A stretch of DNA of 64,000 nt from JAMXLO01 sp964427005 (GCA_964427005.1 CAYRTL010000008.1:1-64000); one strand, 5' to 3'. Shown: positions 1 to 8,573, counted from the stretch's first letter. Numbers and translations are program-made. Notes: generated by a model not told the origin, from the letters alone.

Positions 1-19
1 GATCTCGTGGAGAGATGGA

Positions 20-94
20 TGGTAGCGGCGGGCGGATTTGAACCACCGACCAAGGGATTATGATTCCCCTGCTCTACCGCTGAGCTACGCCGCC
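20..94 (-). tRNA. tRNA-Met, anticodon CAT
   Basis: Read on the minus strand, the sequence folds into a full cloverleaf: a seven-pair acceptor stem (first pair G-U), a D arm, an anticodon stem of GGGGA/TCCCT enclosing the loop ATCATAA with anticodon CAT, a TTC-containing T arm, and an encoded CCA end. There is no initiator-type C-A mismatch at the first pair, so this is the elongator methionine tRNA; a lysidine-modified Ile tRNA is a less likely alternative. The 5' 21 bases overlap the end of mnmA on the same strand. Confidence 0.93.
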
Positions 95-1219
95 ATCCAT
101 TACGCGAGGGACGGGAGATAGTCTTCCCCTCCCCGCCGCGTCAACCGCCACCCCCTCGGGACGGCAGATGAACCCGCCGCCCAGCACACGATCGCCATCA
201 TAGAACACGCAGGCCTGGCCCGGCGCCGGCAAGGCTGGCTCCGCCAGCACTACATCGGCACCCGATCCGGTCACCTCAACCATTGCCGGCTGCGGCAACT
301 CTCGCGCGCGCAGCTTCACCTGGCATGCCAAGGCCGCCGCCGGTCTCGGCACCAGCCAGTTCACCTCGCGCAGACGAACCAGTCGCGTACCGGTATCACG
401 AGGCCCCACCACCAGACGGCGCCTCGGCGAATCCAGAGCTATGACGGTCTGGCGATGTCCGTCATGGACCGAGGCGGTACCCAGCCGCTTCGCCTGGCCG
501 ACGGTGTAGCGCCCAATGCCGTCGTGCCGTCCCAGCACGCGCCCGTCGCGGTCAACGATGTCACCCGGCTCGCCGGCATCCGGCCGCAGCCGCACGACAG
601 TGTCGGCGTAGTGGCCGGAAGGCACGAAACAGATGTCCTGACTGTCTGGCTTGGCCGCGACGGGCAATCCAAGCCGTTCCGCCGCCGCACGCACCGACTG
701 CTTGTCCGGCATGTCCCCCAATGGGAACAGCGTCATGGCTAGCTGCTCGCGCGTGGTGGCGAACAGGAACCAACTCTGGTCGCGCGCGGCGTCACGCGCC
801 CGATGCAGCTCCGGTCCATCCGGCCCATCGACGCGGCGCACATAGTGGCCCGTCGCCAGCCTCTCGGCACCAAGGCCTCGAGCCATCGCGGTCAGATCGG
901 CGAACTTGACGGTCTGATTGCAGCGGACGCAGGGCACCGGCGTCTCGCCCGCCGCGTAGCTGTCGGCGAAGTCGGCGATCACCGCATCGGCGAAGCGCTT
1001 TTCAGCGTCGATGACGTAATGCGGGATGCCCAACCGATCCGCCACGCGCCGCGCGTCGTGGATGTCCTGCCCGGCGCAGCAAGCGCCCTTCCGCCCGGTC
1101 GCACCGCCATGGTCATAAAGCTGCAGCGTCACGCCAATGACTTCGTGGCCGGCCTCATGCAGCAGGCCCGCGACGGCGCTGCTGTCCACGCCGCCCGACA
1201 TCGCGACAAGGATGCGCAC
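74..1219 (-). CDS. mnmA: tRNA-specific 2-thiouridylase MnmA
   Basis: MnmA adds the 2-thio group to U34 of Lys, Glu and Gln tRNAs, using sulfur from a cysteine desulfurase. The 381-residue protein has the ATP PP-loop SGGVDS at residues 8-13, the first catalytic cysteine in the PCVRCN segment (C100) and the second in SQDICF (C197), so the active site is complete. It is the last protein gene of the minus-strand cysE-iscR-desulfurase-ferredoxin operon and starts 4 bases after the ferredoxin stop. Its final codons (GGVAQR) and TAG stop lie inside the following tRNA-Met gene, so mature tRNA and full-length mRNA cannot both come from one transcript. Confidence 0.96.
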   Translation of the reverse strand: MRILVAMSGGVDSSAVAGLLHEAGHEVIGVTLQLYDHGGATGRKGACCAGQDIHDARRVADRLGIPHYVIDAEKRFADAVIADFADSYAAGETPVPCVRCNQTVKFADLTAMARGLGAERLATGHYVRRVDGPDGPELHRARDAARDQSWFLFATTREQLAMTLFPLGDMPDKQSVRAAAERLGLPVAAKPDSQDICFVPSGHYADTVVRLRPDAGEPGDIVDRDGRVLGRHDGIGRYTVGQAKRLGTASVHDGHRQTVIALDSPRRRLVVGPRDTGTRLVRLREVNWLVPRPAAALACQVKLRARELPQPAMVEVTGSGADVVLAEPALPAPGQACVFYDGDRVLGGGFICRPEGVAVDAAGRGRLSPVPRVMDGGVAQR

Positions 1220-1223
1220 CGGC

Positions 1224-1556
1224 CTACTCGGTCAGCAGGTTACGAGTGCCGGCTGGGAGCTTCACCACCAGCCCGTCCAGTGCCTCCGTCATCACGATCT
1301 GGCAGCCGAGACGCGAGGTCTGCGTCAGCCCAAAGGCCAGATCGAGCATGTCCTCCTCGTCTTCCGTCGGTTCGGCCAGTTTGCGGAACCAGCTCGGGTC
1401 CACGATGACGTGACAGGTGGAACAGGCGAGCGAACCTTCGCAGGCGCCCTCAATGTCCACCCCATGCATGTGAGCGATCTCCAGTACGGACAATCCGAGC
1501 GGTGCATCGACTTCGCGGCGCGTTCCGTCGCGCTCGATGAAGGTCATCTTGGGCAT
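1224..1556 (-). CDS. fdx: [2Fe-2S] ferredoxin, adrenodoxin/Isc type
   Basis: A 110-residue soluble electron carrier. The cysteines at 39, 45, 48 and 85 give the C-x5-C-x2-C...C spacing of adrenodoxin-type ferredoxins used in Fe-S cluster assembly. Acidic residues around 65-70 (EPTEDEED) match the partner-binding helix of the family. It lies between iscS and mnmA in one minus-strand operon, which supports a role as electron donor during sulfur transfer or cluster building. No IscU scaffold, HscA or HscB gene is nearby. Confidence 0.92.
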   Translation of the reverse strand: MPKMTFIERDGTRREVDAPLGLSVLEIAHMHGVDIEGACEGSLACSTCHVIVDPSWFRKLAEPTEDEEDMLDLAFGLTQTSRLGCQIVMTEALDGLVVKLPAGTRNLLTE

Positions 1557-1574
1557 CTGCGTGCTGGTTTCCGT

Positions 1575-2777
1575 TCAGGCCCGGGCCAATCGCTCAATGC
1601 CGGGAGCCTGCGCCCCAGCATGCGCGGCGGCCAACGCTGCCGCGGCGTAGTCGATATCGGCGGGCGAGGTAAAGCGTCCGATCCCAATGCGCAAGGTGCG
1701 CGAGGCGGCGTCCTCGCTCAGCCCGAGTGCCCGCAGCACGTAAGAAGGCTCGATCGTAGCGGAAGAGCAGGCGGACCCGGTGGAAACGCATAGGTCCGGC
1801 ACGCGCGCCATCAGATCGTCCGCAGTGGCGGACGGAAAGGTGAGGTTGAGATTGCCGGCAATCCGCGCGTCCACGCTGCCATTCACGCCGATGCCAGGAA
1901 CCTCCGCCCGCAGCCTGTTCAGCAAATCGTCGCGCAACGCGCCGAGACGCTTCGCCTCCTCTGCCATTTCGGCCTTCGCCAGACGGCAGGCCTCGCCGAG
2001 ACCGACGATCAGTGGCGCCGGCAGGGTGCCGGAGCGCAGTCCACGCTCCTGACCACCGCCAGAAAACAGCGGGCTGAGCCGCACCCGCGGCCTACGGCGG
2101 ACGTAAAGCGCACCAACGCCCTTCGGTCCGTAGATCTTATGGCCGCTGATTGAGGCGAGATCGACTTTCCAGCCGGTCAGGTCGAGCGGGATCTTCCCTG
2201 TGGCCTGCGCGATGTCGGTGTGGAACAGGGCACCCGCCTGCTTCGCGATGGCTGCAAGACCGGCAATATCCTGGATCACCCCGATCTCGTTGTTCACGGC
2301 CATGACGCTGACCAGGAGTGTCGGCACTTCCAATGCCTGGCGCAGCGTATCCGGATCAAGCAACCCGTCCGGACGCACTGGCAGGAATACTGGTTCAAAC
2401 CCCTCCTCTGCCAAATCGGCGACCGACTCCAGAACGCATTTGTGCTCTGTGGCGACGGTGACAATTCGCCGCCGCTCGTTCCCGGAGCGCAGAGCGAAGC
2501 GGGCGGCGCCTTTGATGGCGATGTTGTTGCTCTCCGTGGCGCCCGAGGTGAAGACAAGCTCCTTGGCATCCGCGCCGATCAAATCGGCCACCAGGGCTCG
2601 CGCATCCTCGACGGCGGCCTCCGCCTCCAGCCCCATCACATGCTCGACGCTATGCGGGTTGCCGTAATGCTCGGTAAACCACGGCAGCATGGCCGCTACC
2701 ACACGCGGATCGCAGCGGGTGGTCGCCTGGTTGTCGAGATAGACCGGACGATTGGGGCGCGGCGGAGAATCGGTCAT
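1575..2777 (-). CDS. iscS: cysteine desulfurase, IscS type (400 aa)
   Basis: A pyridoxal-phosphate enzyme that takes sulfur from L-cysteine as a persulfide and leaves alanine. Visible are H112 (ATEH), which stacks on the cofactor, the Schiff-base lysine K214 in SGHK, and the flexible-loop cysteine C337 in the SACSS motif. A length of 400 residues is normal for IscS. It lies 15 bases after a second, shorter desulfurase gene and upstream of the ferredoxin and mnmA, so it is the likely sulfur donor for tRNA thiolation as well as Fe-S clusters. Confidence 0.94.
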   Translation of the reverse strand: MTDSPPRPNRPVYLDNQATTRCDPRVVAAMLPWFTEHYGNPHSVEHVMGLEAEAAVEDARALVADLIGADAKELVFTSGATESNNIAIKGAARFALRSGNERRRIVTVATEHKCVLESVADLAEEGFEPVFLPVRPDGLLDPDTLRQALEVPTLLVSVMAVNNEIGVIQDIAGLAAIAKQAGALFHTDIAQATGKIPLDLTGWKVDLASISGHKIYGPKGVGALYVRRRPRVRLSPLFSGGGQERGLRSGTLPAPLIVGLGEACRLAKAEMAEEAKRLGALRDDLLNRLRAEVPGIGVNGSVDARIAGNLNLTFPSATADDLMARVPDLCVSTGSACSSATIEPSYVLRALGLSEDAASRTLRIGIGRFTSPADIDYAAAALAAAHAGAQAPGIERLARA

Positions 2778-2792
2778 GTCGGCAATGTGGGT

Positions 2793-3887
2793 TCAGGCGG
2801 CGCGCGGCGCCAGCGCGTTGCGCAGCCGATCCGCCATGCGGCTGTACGCTGAGCCGAACGCGGCCACATCGTCCCAGGTCGCGTTCCATGGCAAGGACAC
2901 CCGGATCGCCTGACCGGCGAGGGAGCCGAGGCCCATCGCCCTTAGCACGTGGCTCTCCGCCACCTTCCCGGAGCTGCACGCCGCACCAGCGCTAACCGCC
3001 ACACCGTCGAGATCGAGCGCAATCACCTGCGCATCGGATCGCACACCCGGCAACGCCAGGCAGGTGGTGTTGTTCAACCGCCGGCTCCCACCGCAGACGA
3101 TGGCGCCCGCGGCGACTGCTGCCGCCTCCACAGCATCCCGAAGCGGGGCGAGAAGGGATGAACCGTTGGCTGCTTCGGCTGCCGCGGCGAAACCGGCGAT
3201 CGCCGGTAAGGGCGGCGTCCCACCGCGCCGGCCACGCTCTTGCCCGCCGCCCGCGATCAGCGGCGTGATCGCCGTCACCTGCGGTGCGAGCATCAGCGCT
3301 CCTGCGCCGGGCGGTCCGCCCAGCTTATGTGATGAGATTGCGACCGTGTCGGCGCCCAGGTCAGGTAACCGCACATCCATCCGGCCTGCCGCCTGCACCG
3401 CATCAACATGCAGCAACGCCCCATGGCGACGACAGATCGCGGCAACATCGGCAATGGGCTGAATCGTCCCGGTCTCGTTGTTCGCCAGCATCAGGCAGAC
3501 CAGCGCCGGCGGCTGCCCCGCCAAGACAGATGCGAGCGCAGCCATATCGGCGGCGCCATTGCGATCGACTGGCAAGACCGTTGCACTCGGTGCCGCGGCG
3601 CGAACTGCGTCGTGCTCTGTTGCTCCGACAACGATCCGGCGGCCGGCGCCCAGTGCGTGGATCGCCAGAGCATCAGCCTCAGTACCACCTGAGGTAAATA
3701 CCAGGTCTTGTGGGCGCGCACCGAACCGGGCGGCAAGCGACTCGCGGGCATCTTCCAGGAGGCGCCGTGCCGCCCGGCCCGCAGCGTGCACGGACGAAGG
3801 ATTCCCGGTGACCTCCATCGACGCCAACATCGCCGCCCGTGCTTCGGGCCGCAGCGGCTCGGTTGCATTCGCGTCGAGATAATGCAT
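2793..3887 (-). CDS. second cysteine desulfurase (364 aa)
   Basis: A class V aminotransferase-fold protein related to NifS/IscS. All catalytic positions are present: H92 (ATEH), PLP lysine K188 (SSHK) and the loop cysteine C304 (GAACSS). It is about 36 residues shorter than the neighbouring IscS, and the two are clearly diverged rather than a recent copy. It sits directly after iscR, 2 bases apart, and before iscS. Tandem desulfurase genes downstream of an IscR regulator occur in alphaproteobacteria; division of labour between the two is an inference. Confidence 0.9.
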   Translation of the reverse strand: MHYLDANATEPLRPEARAAMLASMEVTGNPSSVHAAGRAARRLLEDARESLAARFGARPQDLVFTSGGTEADALAIHALGAGRRIVVGATEHDAVRAAAPSATVLPVDRNGAADMAALASVLAGQPPALVCLMLANNETGTIQPIADVAAICRRHGALLHVDAVQAAGRMDVRLPDLGADTVAISSHKLGGPPGAGALMLAPQVTAITPLIAGGGQERGRRGGTPPLPAIAGFAAAAEAANGSSLLAPLRDAVEAAAVAAGAIVCGGSRRLNNTTCLALPGVRSDAQVIALDLDGVAVSAGAACSSGKVAESHVLRAMGLGSLAGQAIRVSLPWNATWDDVAAFGSAYSRMADRLRNALAPRAA

Positions 3888-3889
3888 CG

Positions 3890-4369
3890 CTACTCGGCTG
3901 CGAGCCGCTGCCCATCACGCAACGGCACGGCGCGCCCAAGCACATTCCCGCGGACCACATCGGCCAGCATCACGCCTTCCAGAAACATCTGGATCTGCCG
4001 GCCCAACTCCTCCCACAGATCATGGGTCTGGCATTTGATCGGGCCGCCTTCGCCGTTGATGCAGCCGGGGCCGCTGTCGCCGCACCGGGTCGCATGAATC
4101 GGCTCGTCCACTGCTGCGACGATCTCCGCGATTGCGATGGCATCCGACCGTCGCGCGAGGCGGTAGCCACCACCTGGACCGCGCGCCGATGCCACAAGGC
4201 CGGCCCGGCGCAGCTTGCCAAAAAGCTGTTCCAGGTAGGCCTGACTGAGCTTCTGCCGTTCAGCTATTTCCGCCAGGCAGATTGGTCCGCATTCGCACCC
4301 AAGCGTCTGGCGGGTCGCCAGATCCACCATTGCCATCACGGCATAGCGCCCGCGGGTGGAAAGCTGCAT
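3890..4369 (-). CDS. iscR: Rrf2-family Fe-S sensing regulator IscR
   Basis: IscR represses or activates Fe-S assembly genes depending on whether it carries a [2Fe-2S] cluster. The 159-residue protein has the winged helix-turn-helix at about residues 1-70, including LSQAYLEQLFGKLRRAGLV and the wing RGPGGGYRL. The cluster ligands C96, C103 and C113 are followed by H116, as in Escherichia coli IscR. It is placed between cysE (3 bases upstream) and the two desulfurases, so it probably controls its own operon. Confidence 0.93.
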   Translation of the reverse strand: MQLSTRGRYAVMAMVDLATRQTLGCECGPICLAEIAERQKLSQAYLEQLFGKLRRAGLVASARGPGGGYRLARRSDAIAIAEIVAAVDEPIHATRCGDSGPGCINGEGGPIKCQTHDLWEELGRQIQMFLEGVMLADVVRGNVLGRAVPLRDGQRLAAE

Positions 4370-4372
4370 TTC

Positions 4373-5065
4373 CTACTCTGCCGCCGCCTGGCGCTGGCGC
4401 ATCTGCTCCTCGGCGATTCGCGCCACCCGTGCTTCCAGTTCCGCAAGCTCACAATGCATCTGGTCCAGGTCCCGCAGCAGCGGATCCAGGCTGTCGTCGC
4501 ACGGGATGCCGTAAGGATCGAACCCCGGCACCTTCCGGCCCCGCGTCTGCGTGCGATCCACCGGACGCGCCGGAATGCCGACTACCGTGGTATCGGCTGG
4601 CACGTTGTCCAGGACGACAGCATTCGACCCGACACGGGCGTTGTTGCCGACGGTGATGGGGCCGAGGACCTTGGCGCCCGCGCCGATAATCACGTTGTTG
4701 CCGATTGTCGGATGGCGCTTTCCCCCGCTGGTCCGCGCCACACCTAGCGTCACCTGATGGTAGAAATAGCAGTCGTCGCCGACCTCGGCCGTCTCGCCGA
4801 TGACCACCCCCATGCCATGATCGATGACGAGGCGGCGGCCCAGCTTGGCAGCCGGATGAATCTCGATGCCGGTCAGCCAGCGGGCGATATGGGAGGAGAA
4901 GCGGCCCAACAGCCGCAGCTCATGCCGCCACAGCCAGTGCGACAGCTTGTGCCACATGACCGCATGGAGGCCCGGATAACACAGCAGGACCTCGAGCCAA
5001 GAGCGGGCGGCGGGATCGCGTTCCCGATACGTCCGGATCGTCTCACGCAAGAACATGAAAGCCAT
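4373..5065 (-). CDS. cysE: serine O-acetyltransferase
   Basis: Transfers acetyl from acetyl-CoA to L-serine, the first step of cysteine synthesis. The 230-residue protein has the N-terminal helical domain and, from about residue 65, left-handed beta-helix hexapeptide repeats with IDHGMGVVIGETAEVG and the HP segment near GGKRHPTIG that forms the active site. It is the first gene of the minus-strand operon, so cysteine production is coupled to the desulfurases that consume it. The ATG at 5065 is the first start after the upstream inverted repeat. Confidence 0.94.
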   Translation of the reverse strand: MAFMFLRETIRTYRERDPAARSWLEVLLCYPGLHAVMWHKLSHWLWRHELRLLGRFSSHIARWLTGIEIHPAAKLGRRLVIDHGMGVVIGETAEVGDDCYFYHQVTLGVARTSGGKRHPTIGNNVIIGAGAKVLGPITVGNNARVGSNAVVLDNVPADTTVVGIPARPVDRTQTRGRKVPGFDPYGIPCDDSLDPLLRDLDQMHCELAELEARVARIAEEQMRQRQAAAE

Positions 5066-5409
5066 GCGACAATTCCGTTGTGAAAATCCGCCCCATCTAC
5101 TCTATAGTAGCCGCGCTCTGGGACCTGAGGCCCGATCCCGGGGCGCGGTCGGTCGGGGGACCGAAATGGTAGGTAGAGGAGGCGAACCCGGCGGCACCAG
5201 TGCCGCTTCCGCGTAGGCTAGATATTCCGACCAGAGTGGTCAAGAATTCACGCGGAACTGTAATGCGGGGGAACGCGTTCCTATTCTACTCTACGACCCC
5301 GACGGGCGCGGGTGGGGAGTTATTAGGGTTTTTGGATTGGTGGCGGCTGGGACCAAGAGGGCCCCGTCAGACGCCGTCCGACAAGATAGGAAAGCGGTTT
5401 CGGGACGCC
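5066..5409. promoter_or_regulatory. divergent intergenic region, cysE / alpha-beta hydrolase
   Basis: This 344-base stretch separates two divergent genes. It must hold the cysE operon promoter and probably that of the hydrolase. An open frame on the plus strand runs through 5200-5409 into the hydrolase, but its translated content (low complexity, no resemblance to the hydrolase fold) argues against coding. Apart from the inverted repeat at 5097-5110 no other element was recognised. Confidence 0.6.
5097..5110. promoter_or_regulatory. inverted repeat, candidate IscR operator
   Basis: CTACT-CTAT-AGTAG is a perfect five-base inverted repeat with a four-base centre. It ends 32 bases upstream of the cysE start codon, where a promoter would be expected. 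IscR is encoded as the second gene of this operon, so autoregulation through this site is plausible. The match to known IscR boxes is only in general architecture. Confidence 0.35.
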
Positions 5410-6075
5410 ATGCCAGAGGTGATGTTTGCCGGCCCTGATGGCCGGCTTGAGGGCCGGTACCACCATTCAAAGGAGACCGGTGCGCCGGTCGCATTGATTT
5501 TGCACCCACACCCGCTGCACGGCGGGACGATGAACAACCGGGTCACTTACTCGATGTACCAGTCGTTCCAGCGGCTGGGCTGCTCGGTGATGCGGTTCAA
5601 CTTCCGTGGAGTTGGTCGCAGCCAGGGCCGCTATGACGGCGGCATTGGCGAGATCGGCGACGCCGCGGCTGCACTCGACTGGATGCAGGCGGTCAATCCC
5701 AATCATGGCGGGCTGTGGATCGCCGGCTATTCGTTCGGCGCATTCATCGGGATGCAGTTGCTGATGCGCCGGCCGGAGATTTCTGGCTGGGTCAGTGTCG
5801 CGCCGCCGGCCAACCACTACGATTTCGGGTTCCTGGCGCCCTGCCCGTGCGGCGGCTTGATGCTGCACGGCGACGCAGATGAGCTGGTGCCCGAGCCGGC
5901 GGTGCGGAAGCTGGTGGACAAGCTCAACACGCAAAAGGGCGTGAGCGTGGACTACCGGGTTTTCGCCGGCGCCGACCACGTCTTTGCCGAGCACGCCGAC
6001 AAGGTGTCCGAGGCGATCGAGGACTACTGCGGCAAGTCGATCGCTCGGCGCGCGATGGCACTCGCGGCCGATTAG
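5410..6075 (+). CDS. alpha/beta hydrolase
   Basis: A 221-residue serine hydrolase of the small alpha/beta family. It shows the oxyanion segment HPHPLHGGTMNNRV near residue 30, the nucleophile elbow GYSFG, the acid in HGDADELVP and the histidine in GADHVF, so the triad is complete. The start at 5410 gives the usual family N-terminus (MPEVMFAGPDGRLEG). It is divergent from the cysE-iscR operon, an arrangement seen beside Fe-S genes in other alphaproteobacteria. The stop codon overlaps the anmK stop by three bases on the opposite strand. The substrate is unknown. Confidence 0.88.
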   Translation: MPEVMFAGPDGRLEGRYHHSKETGAPVALILHPHPLHGGTMNNRVTYSMYQSFQRLGCSVMRFNFRGVGRSQGRYDGGIGEIGDAAAALDWMQAVNPNHGGLWIAGYSFGAFIGMQLLMRRPEISGWVSVAPPANHYDFGFLAPCPCGGLMLHGDADELVPEPAVRKLVDKLNTQKGVSVDYRVFAGADHVFAEHADKVSEAIEDYCGKSIARRAMALAAD

Positions 6076-7148
6076 GCCGCGCCTGGCTTGGTAATCCTGC
6101 CGCCCGACATCGGTCGCGGCGCGCCGGTAGTCCCAGGGAAGCTGATCGGCAAGCCGGCCTGAACGCGCGCGGCGAGGAAGCCGAAGCACTGTGCTTCGAG
6201 TGCGTCGCCGTCCCAGCCGAGCGCTTCAACCGGATCAACGGGCACGGCGAGGAGTGCGCGCAGGGAGGCCATGATCGCGGGATTGTGCCGCCCACCGCCT
6301 GTTACCAGCCAGCGCACCGGCTTCTCCGGAAGCGCCGCCGAAGCGACGGCCCCGCAAGTGAACGCGACAAGCGTGGCGGCCCCATCGGCGGGCGACAGCG
6401 CCTCAACCCCGCTGTTGGCGAGCGCGGACGCGAAGTCCAGCCGGTCCAGCGACTTCGGCGCGGGGCGGGCGAAGTAGGGATGCGACAGCAATCGGCCCAG
6501 GACGGCGGCGTCCACCGTACCGGACCGGGCGATCAGACCGTCGCGGTCGAACGGAACGCCGGCGCGGCGCGCAATCCAGTCATCCAGTGGTCCGTTTCCG
6601 GGGCCGGTATCGAACGCTACCAGCGTCCCGTCCGCCCCGATCCAGGTGACGTTCGCGACGCCCCCGATGTTCAGCACCGCCAGCGGCTTTGCCTCGTTGC
6701 GGGCCAATGCAGCGTGATACACCGGCGCGAGCGGAGCGCCCTCGCCCCCCGCCGCAACGTCCGCTGAGCGGAAGTCGTGTGCGACAGACACGCCGGTTCG
6801 CCATGCGAGTTCGGCTGCGTCGCCGACCTGCCAGGTTCGCCGCCGGTCTGGCTGATGCAGGATTGTCTGGCCGTGAAAGCCGATCAGGTCCGCCCCTCGC
6901 CCCAGCGCCGTCACAGCACGCACATGGTACTCGGTCAGCCGCGCCACCGCGGTTTTCAGCCGCCTGTCATCGGAATCCAGGCTCGGGGCATGATCCAGGA
7001 TGCGGCGCAGGTCGGCACGCAGCCTGTCGTCGTACGGCAAAGTGAGCGTCGGCCCGAATGAACCGATGCGCTCGCCATCCGTCTCAAGCCATGCCGCATC
7101 GACGCCGTCCAGCGACGTGCCGCTCATCAGCCCGATGGTGCGCAGCAT
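6072..7148 (-). CDS. anmK: anhydro-N-acetylmuramic acid kinase
   Basis: AnmK phosphorylates and opens 1,6-anhydro-MurNAc released from recycled cell wall. The 358-residue protein begins with the family signature GLMSGTSLDGVD, contains the catalytic and sugar-binding segment FDTGPGNGPLDDW, and later WLVTGGGRHNP. Length is normal. It is convergent with the hydrolase and divergent from tyrS with only 37 bases between the starts. Together with ampD at 26 kb it supports an active peptidoglycan recycling pathway. Confidence 0.93.
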   Translation of the reverse strand: MLRTIGLMSGTSLDGVDAAWLETDGERIGSFGPTLTLPYDDRLRADLRRILDHAPSLDSDDRRLKTAVARLTEYHVRAVTALGRGADLIGFHGQTILHQPDRRRTWQVGDAAELAWRTGVSVAHDFRSADVAAGGEGAPLAPVYHAALARNEAKPLAVLNIGGVANVTWIGADGTLVAFDTGPGNGPLDDWIARRAGVPFDRDGLIARSGTVDAAVLGRLLSHPYFARPAPKSLDRLDFASALANSGVEALSPADGAATLVAFTCGAVASAALPEKPVRWLVTGGGRHNPAIMASLRALLAVPVDPVEALGWDGDALEAQCFGFLAARVQAGLPISFPGTTGAPRPMSGGRITKPGAA

Positions 7149-7185
7149 TCTCCTCGCCTCGCGTCTGTGCTAGCCCAGGCGTGCC

Positions 7186-8430
7186 ATGATCAAGAGTGAT
7201 TTTCTACAGGAAGCCACCGAACGCGGCTTCGTTTTTCAGTGCACCGACACTGAAGGGCTGGATGCCGCTCTGCGTGCCGGAACAGTAACCGCATATATCG
7301 GCTTCGACTGCACTGCGGACAGCCTACACGTCGGCAGCCTCGTGCAGATCATGATCCTGCGCCTGCTGCAGCGTCATGGCCATCGGCCGTTGGTGCTGAT
7401 GGGCGGCGGCACGACGCGCATTGGCGATCCATCCGGTCGCGACGAAACACGGCAGTTGCTGACCGACGAACAGATCGCGGCGAACATGGCCGGCATCCGC
7501 CGTTGCTTCGATCCATTCCTGAAGTTCGGTGATGGGCCGACTGATGCATTCACTGCCAACAACGACGAATGGCTGAGCAAACTCGGCTACATTCCGCTGC
7601 TGCGCGAAGTCGGCACGCATTTCACCATCAACCGCATGCTCAACTTCGATTCGGTGCGGATCAGGCTGGAACGCGAGCATCCGCTGACCTTCCTCGAATT
7701 CAACTACATGATCCTGCAAAGCTACGATTTCCGCGAACTGAGCCGACGCTACGGCGTGACGCTGCAAATCGGCGGCTCCGATCAGTGGGGCAATATCGTC
7801 TGCGGCATCGACCTGGCACGGCGAACGGACAACACGACGCTCTATGGTCTGACGACGCCGCTGATCGCGACTGCATCAGGCGCGAAGATGGGCAAGACAG
7901 CGCAAGGCGCGGTGTGGCTCACGCGCGATCGGCTGTCGCCGTACGATTACTGGCAATTCTGGCGCAATACGGAGGACGCTGATGTCGGCCGTTTCCTGCG
8001 TCTGTTCACCGACCTGCCGTTGCCGGAAATCGCCAAGCTGGAAAAGCTGCAAGGCGCCGAACTGAACGAAGCCAAGAAGGTGTTGGCAACTGAGGCGACG
8101 CGGCTGGCGCACGGGCCGGAAGCTGCTGCCGAAGCAGCCGAGACGGCGCGCCGCGCATTCGAAGAAGGCGAGACGGCGGATACGCTGCCGAGTGTGGAAG
8201 TGCCACGCAGCGATCTGGCCGCTGGGATGCCAGCGTTTCGGCTGTTCGCGCTGGCAGGATTGGCGGGCAGCAATGGCGAGGCGCGCCGGCTGATCCGCGG
8301 TGGCGGTGCACGCATCAACGATGTGCCGGTGAAGGACGAAGGCCACACGGTGACTGTGGCCGACTTGCATGATGACGTCATCAAGCTGTCGGCTGGGCGC
8401 AAACACCATCGGCTGGTGCGCGCGCCGTAA
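7186..8430 (+). CDS. tyrS: tyrosyl-tRNA synthetase
   Basis: Charges tRNA-Tyr. The 414-residue class I synthetase has the catalytic Rossmann fold, the segment DCTADSLHVGSL at the HIGH position, the KMSKS equivalent KMGKT, and a C-terminal S4 RNA-binding domain with RLIRGGGARINDVPV. The HIGH motif reads H-V-G-S, so the last histidine is replaced by serine. The rest of the protein looks intact and it is the only tyrS in the window. Anti-codon recognition and length are typical of the bacterial TyrS family. Confidence 0.94.
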   Translation: MIKSDFLQEATERGFVFQCTDTEGLDAALRAGTVTAYIGFDCTADSLHVGSLVQIMILRLLQRHGHRPLVLMGGGTTRIGDPSGRDETRQLLTDEQIAANMAGIRRCFDPFLKFGDGPTDAFTANNDEWLSKLGYIPLLREVGTHFTINRMLNFDSVRIRLEREHPLTFLEFNYMILQSYDFRELSRRYGVTLQIGGSDQWGNIVCGIDLARRTDNTTLYGLTTPLIATASGAKMGKTAQGAVWLTRDRLSPYDYWQFWRNTEDADVGRFLRLFTDLPLPEIAKLEKLQGAELNEAKKVLATEATRLAHGPEAAAEAAETARRAFEEGETADTLPSVEVPRSDLAAGMPAFRLFALAGLAGSNGEARRLIRGGGARINDVPVKDEGHTVTVADLHDDVIKLSAGRKHHRLVRAP

Positions 8431-8492
8431 GTGAAATGAGGCGAACGCGGCTGTAATGGCCGTTTGCTATTTTGTCATGGCCGGCCTTGTGC

Positions 8493-8573
8493 GACGGCTG
8501 TCCGGGTCAAATCGCTTGACTGGCGCTGGCGGTTTTTCAACGACATGGCGGGGTTGGCCCCGCCATCCACGTC
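8493..8573. repeat. intergenic palindromic repeat, copy A
   Basis: Contains a nine-pair hairpin at 8545-8566 (ATGGCGGGG / CCCCGCCAT). The flank from about 8494 matches the inverted flank at 33767-33812 with only some eight differences over about 60 bases. It lies between the 3' ends of tyrS and the minus-strand VapBC remnant. It belongs to a family with members at 30.7, 33.7 and 57.7 kb. Confidence 0.75.

Noticed and set aside
5200..5409. A 70-residue N-terminal extension of the alpha/beta hydrolase
   Set aside because: The segment has no resemblance to hydrolases and includes likely promoter sequence. ATG 5410 gives the normal family start.
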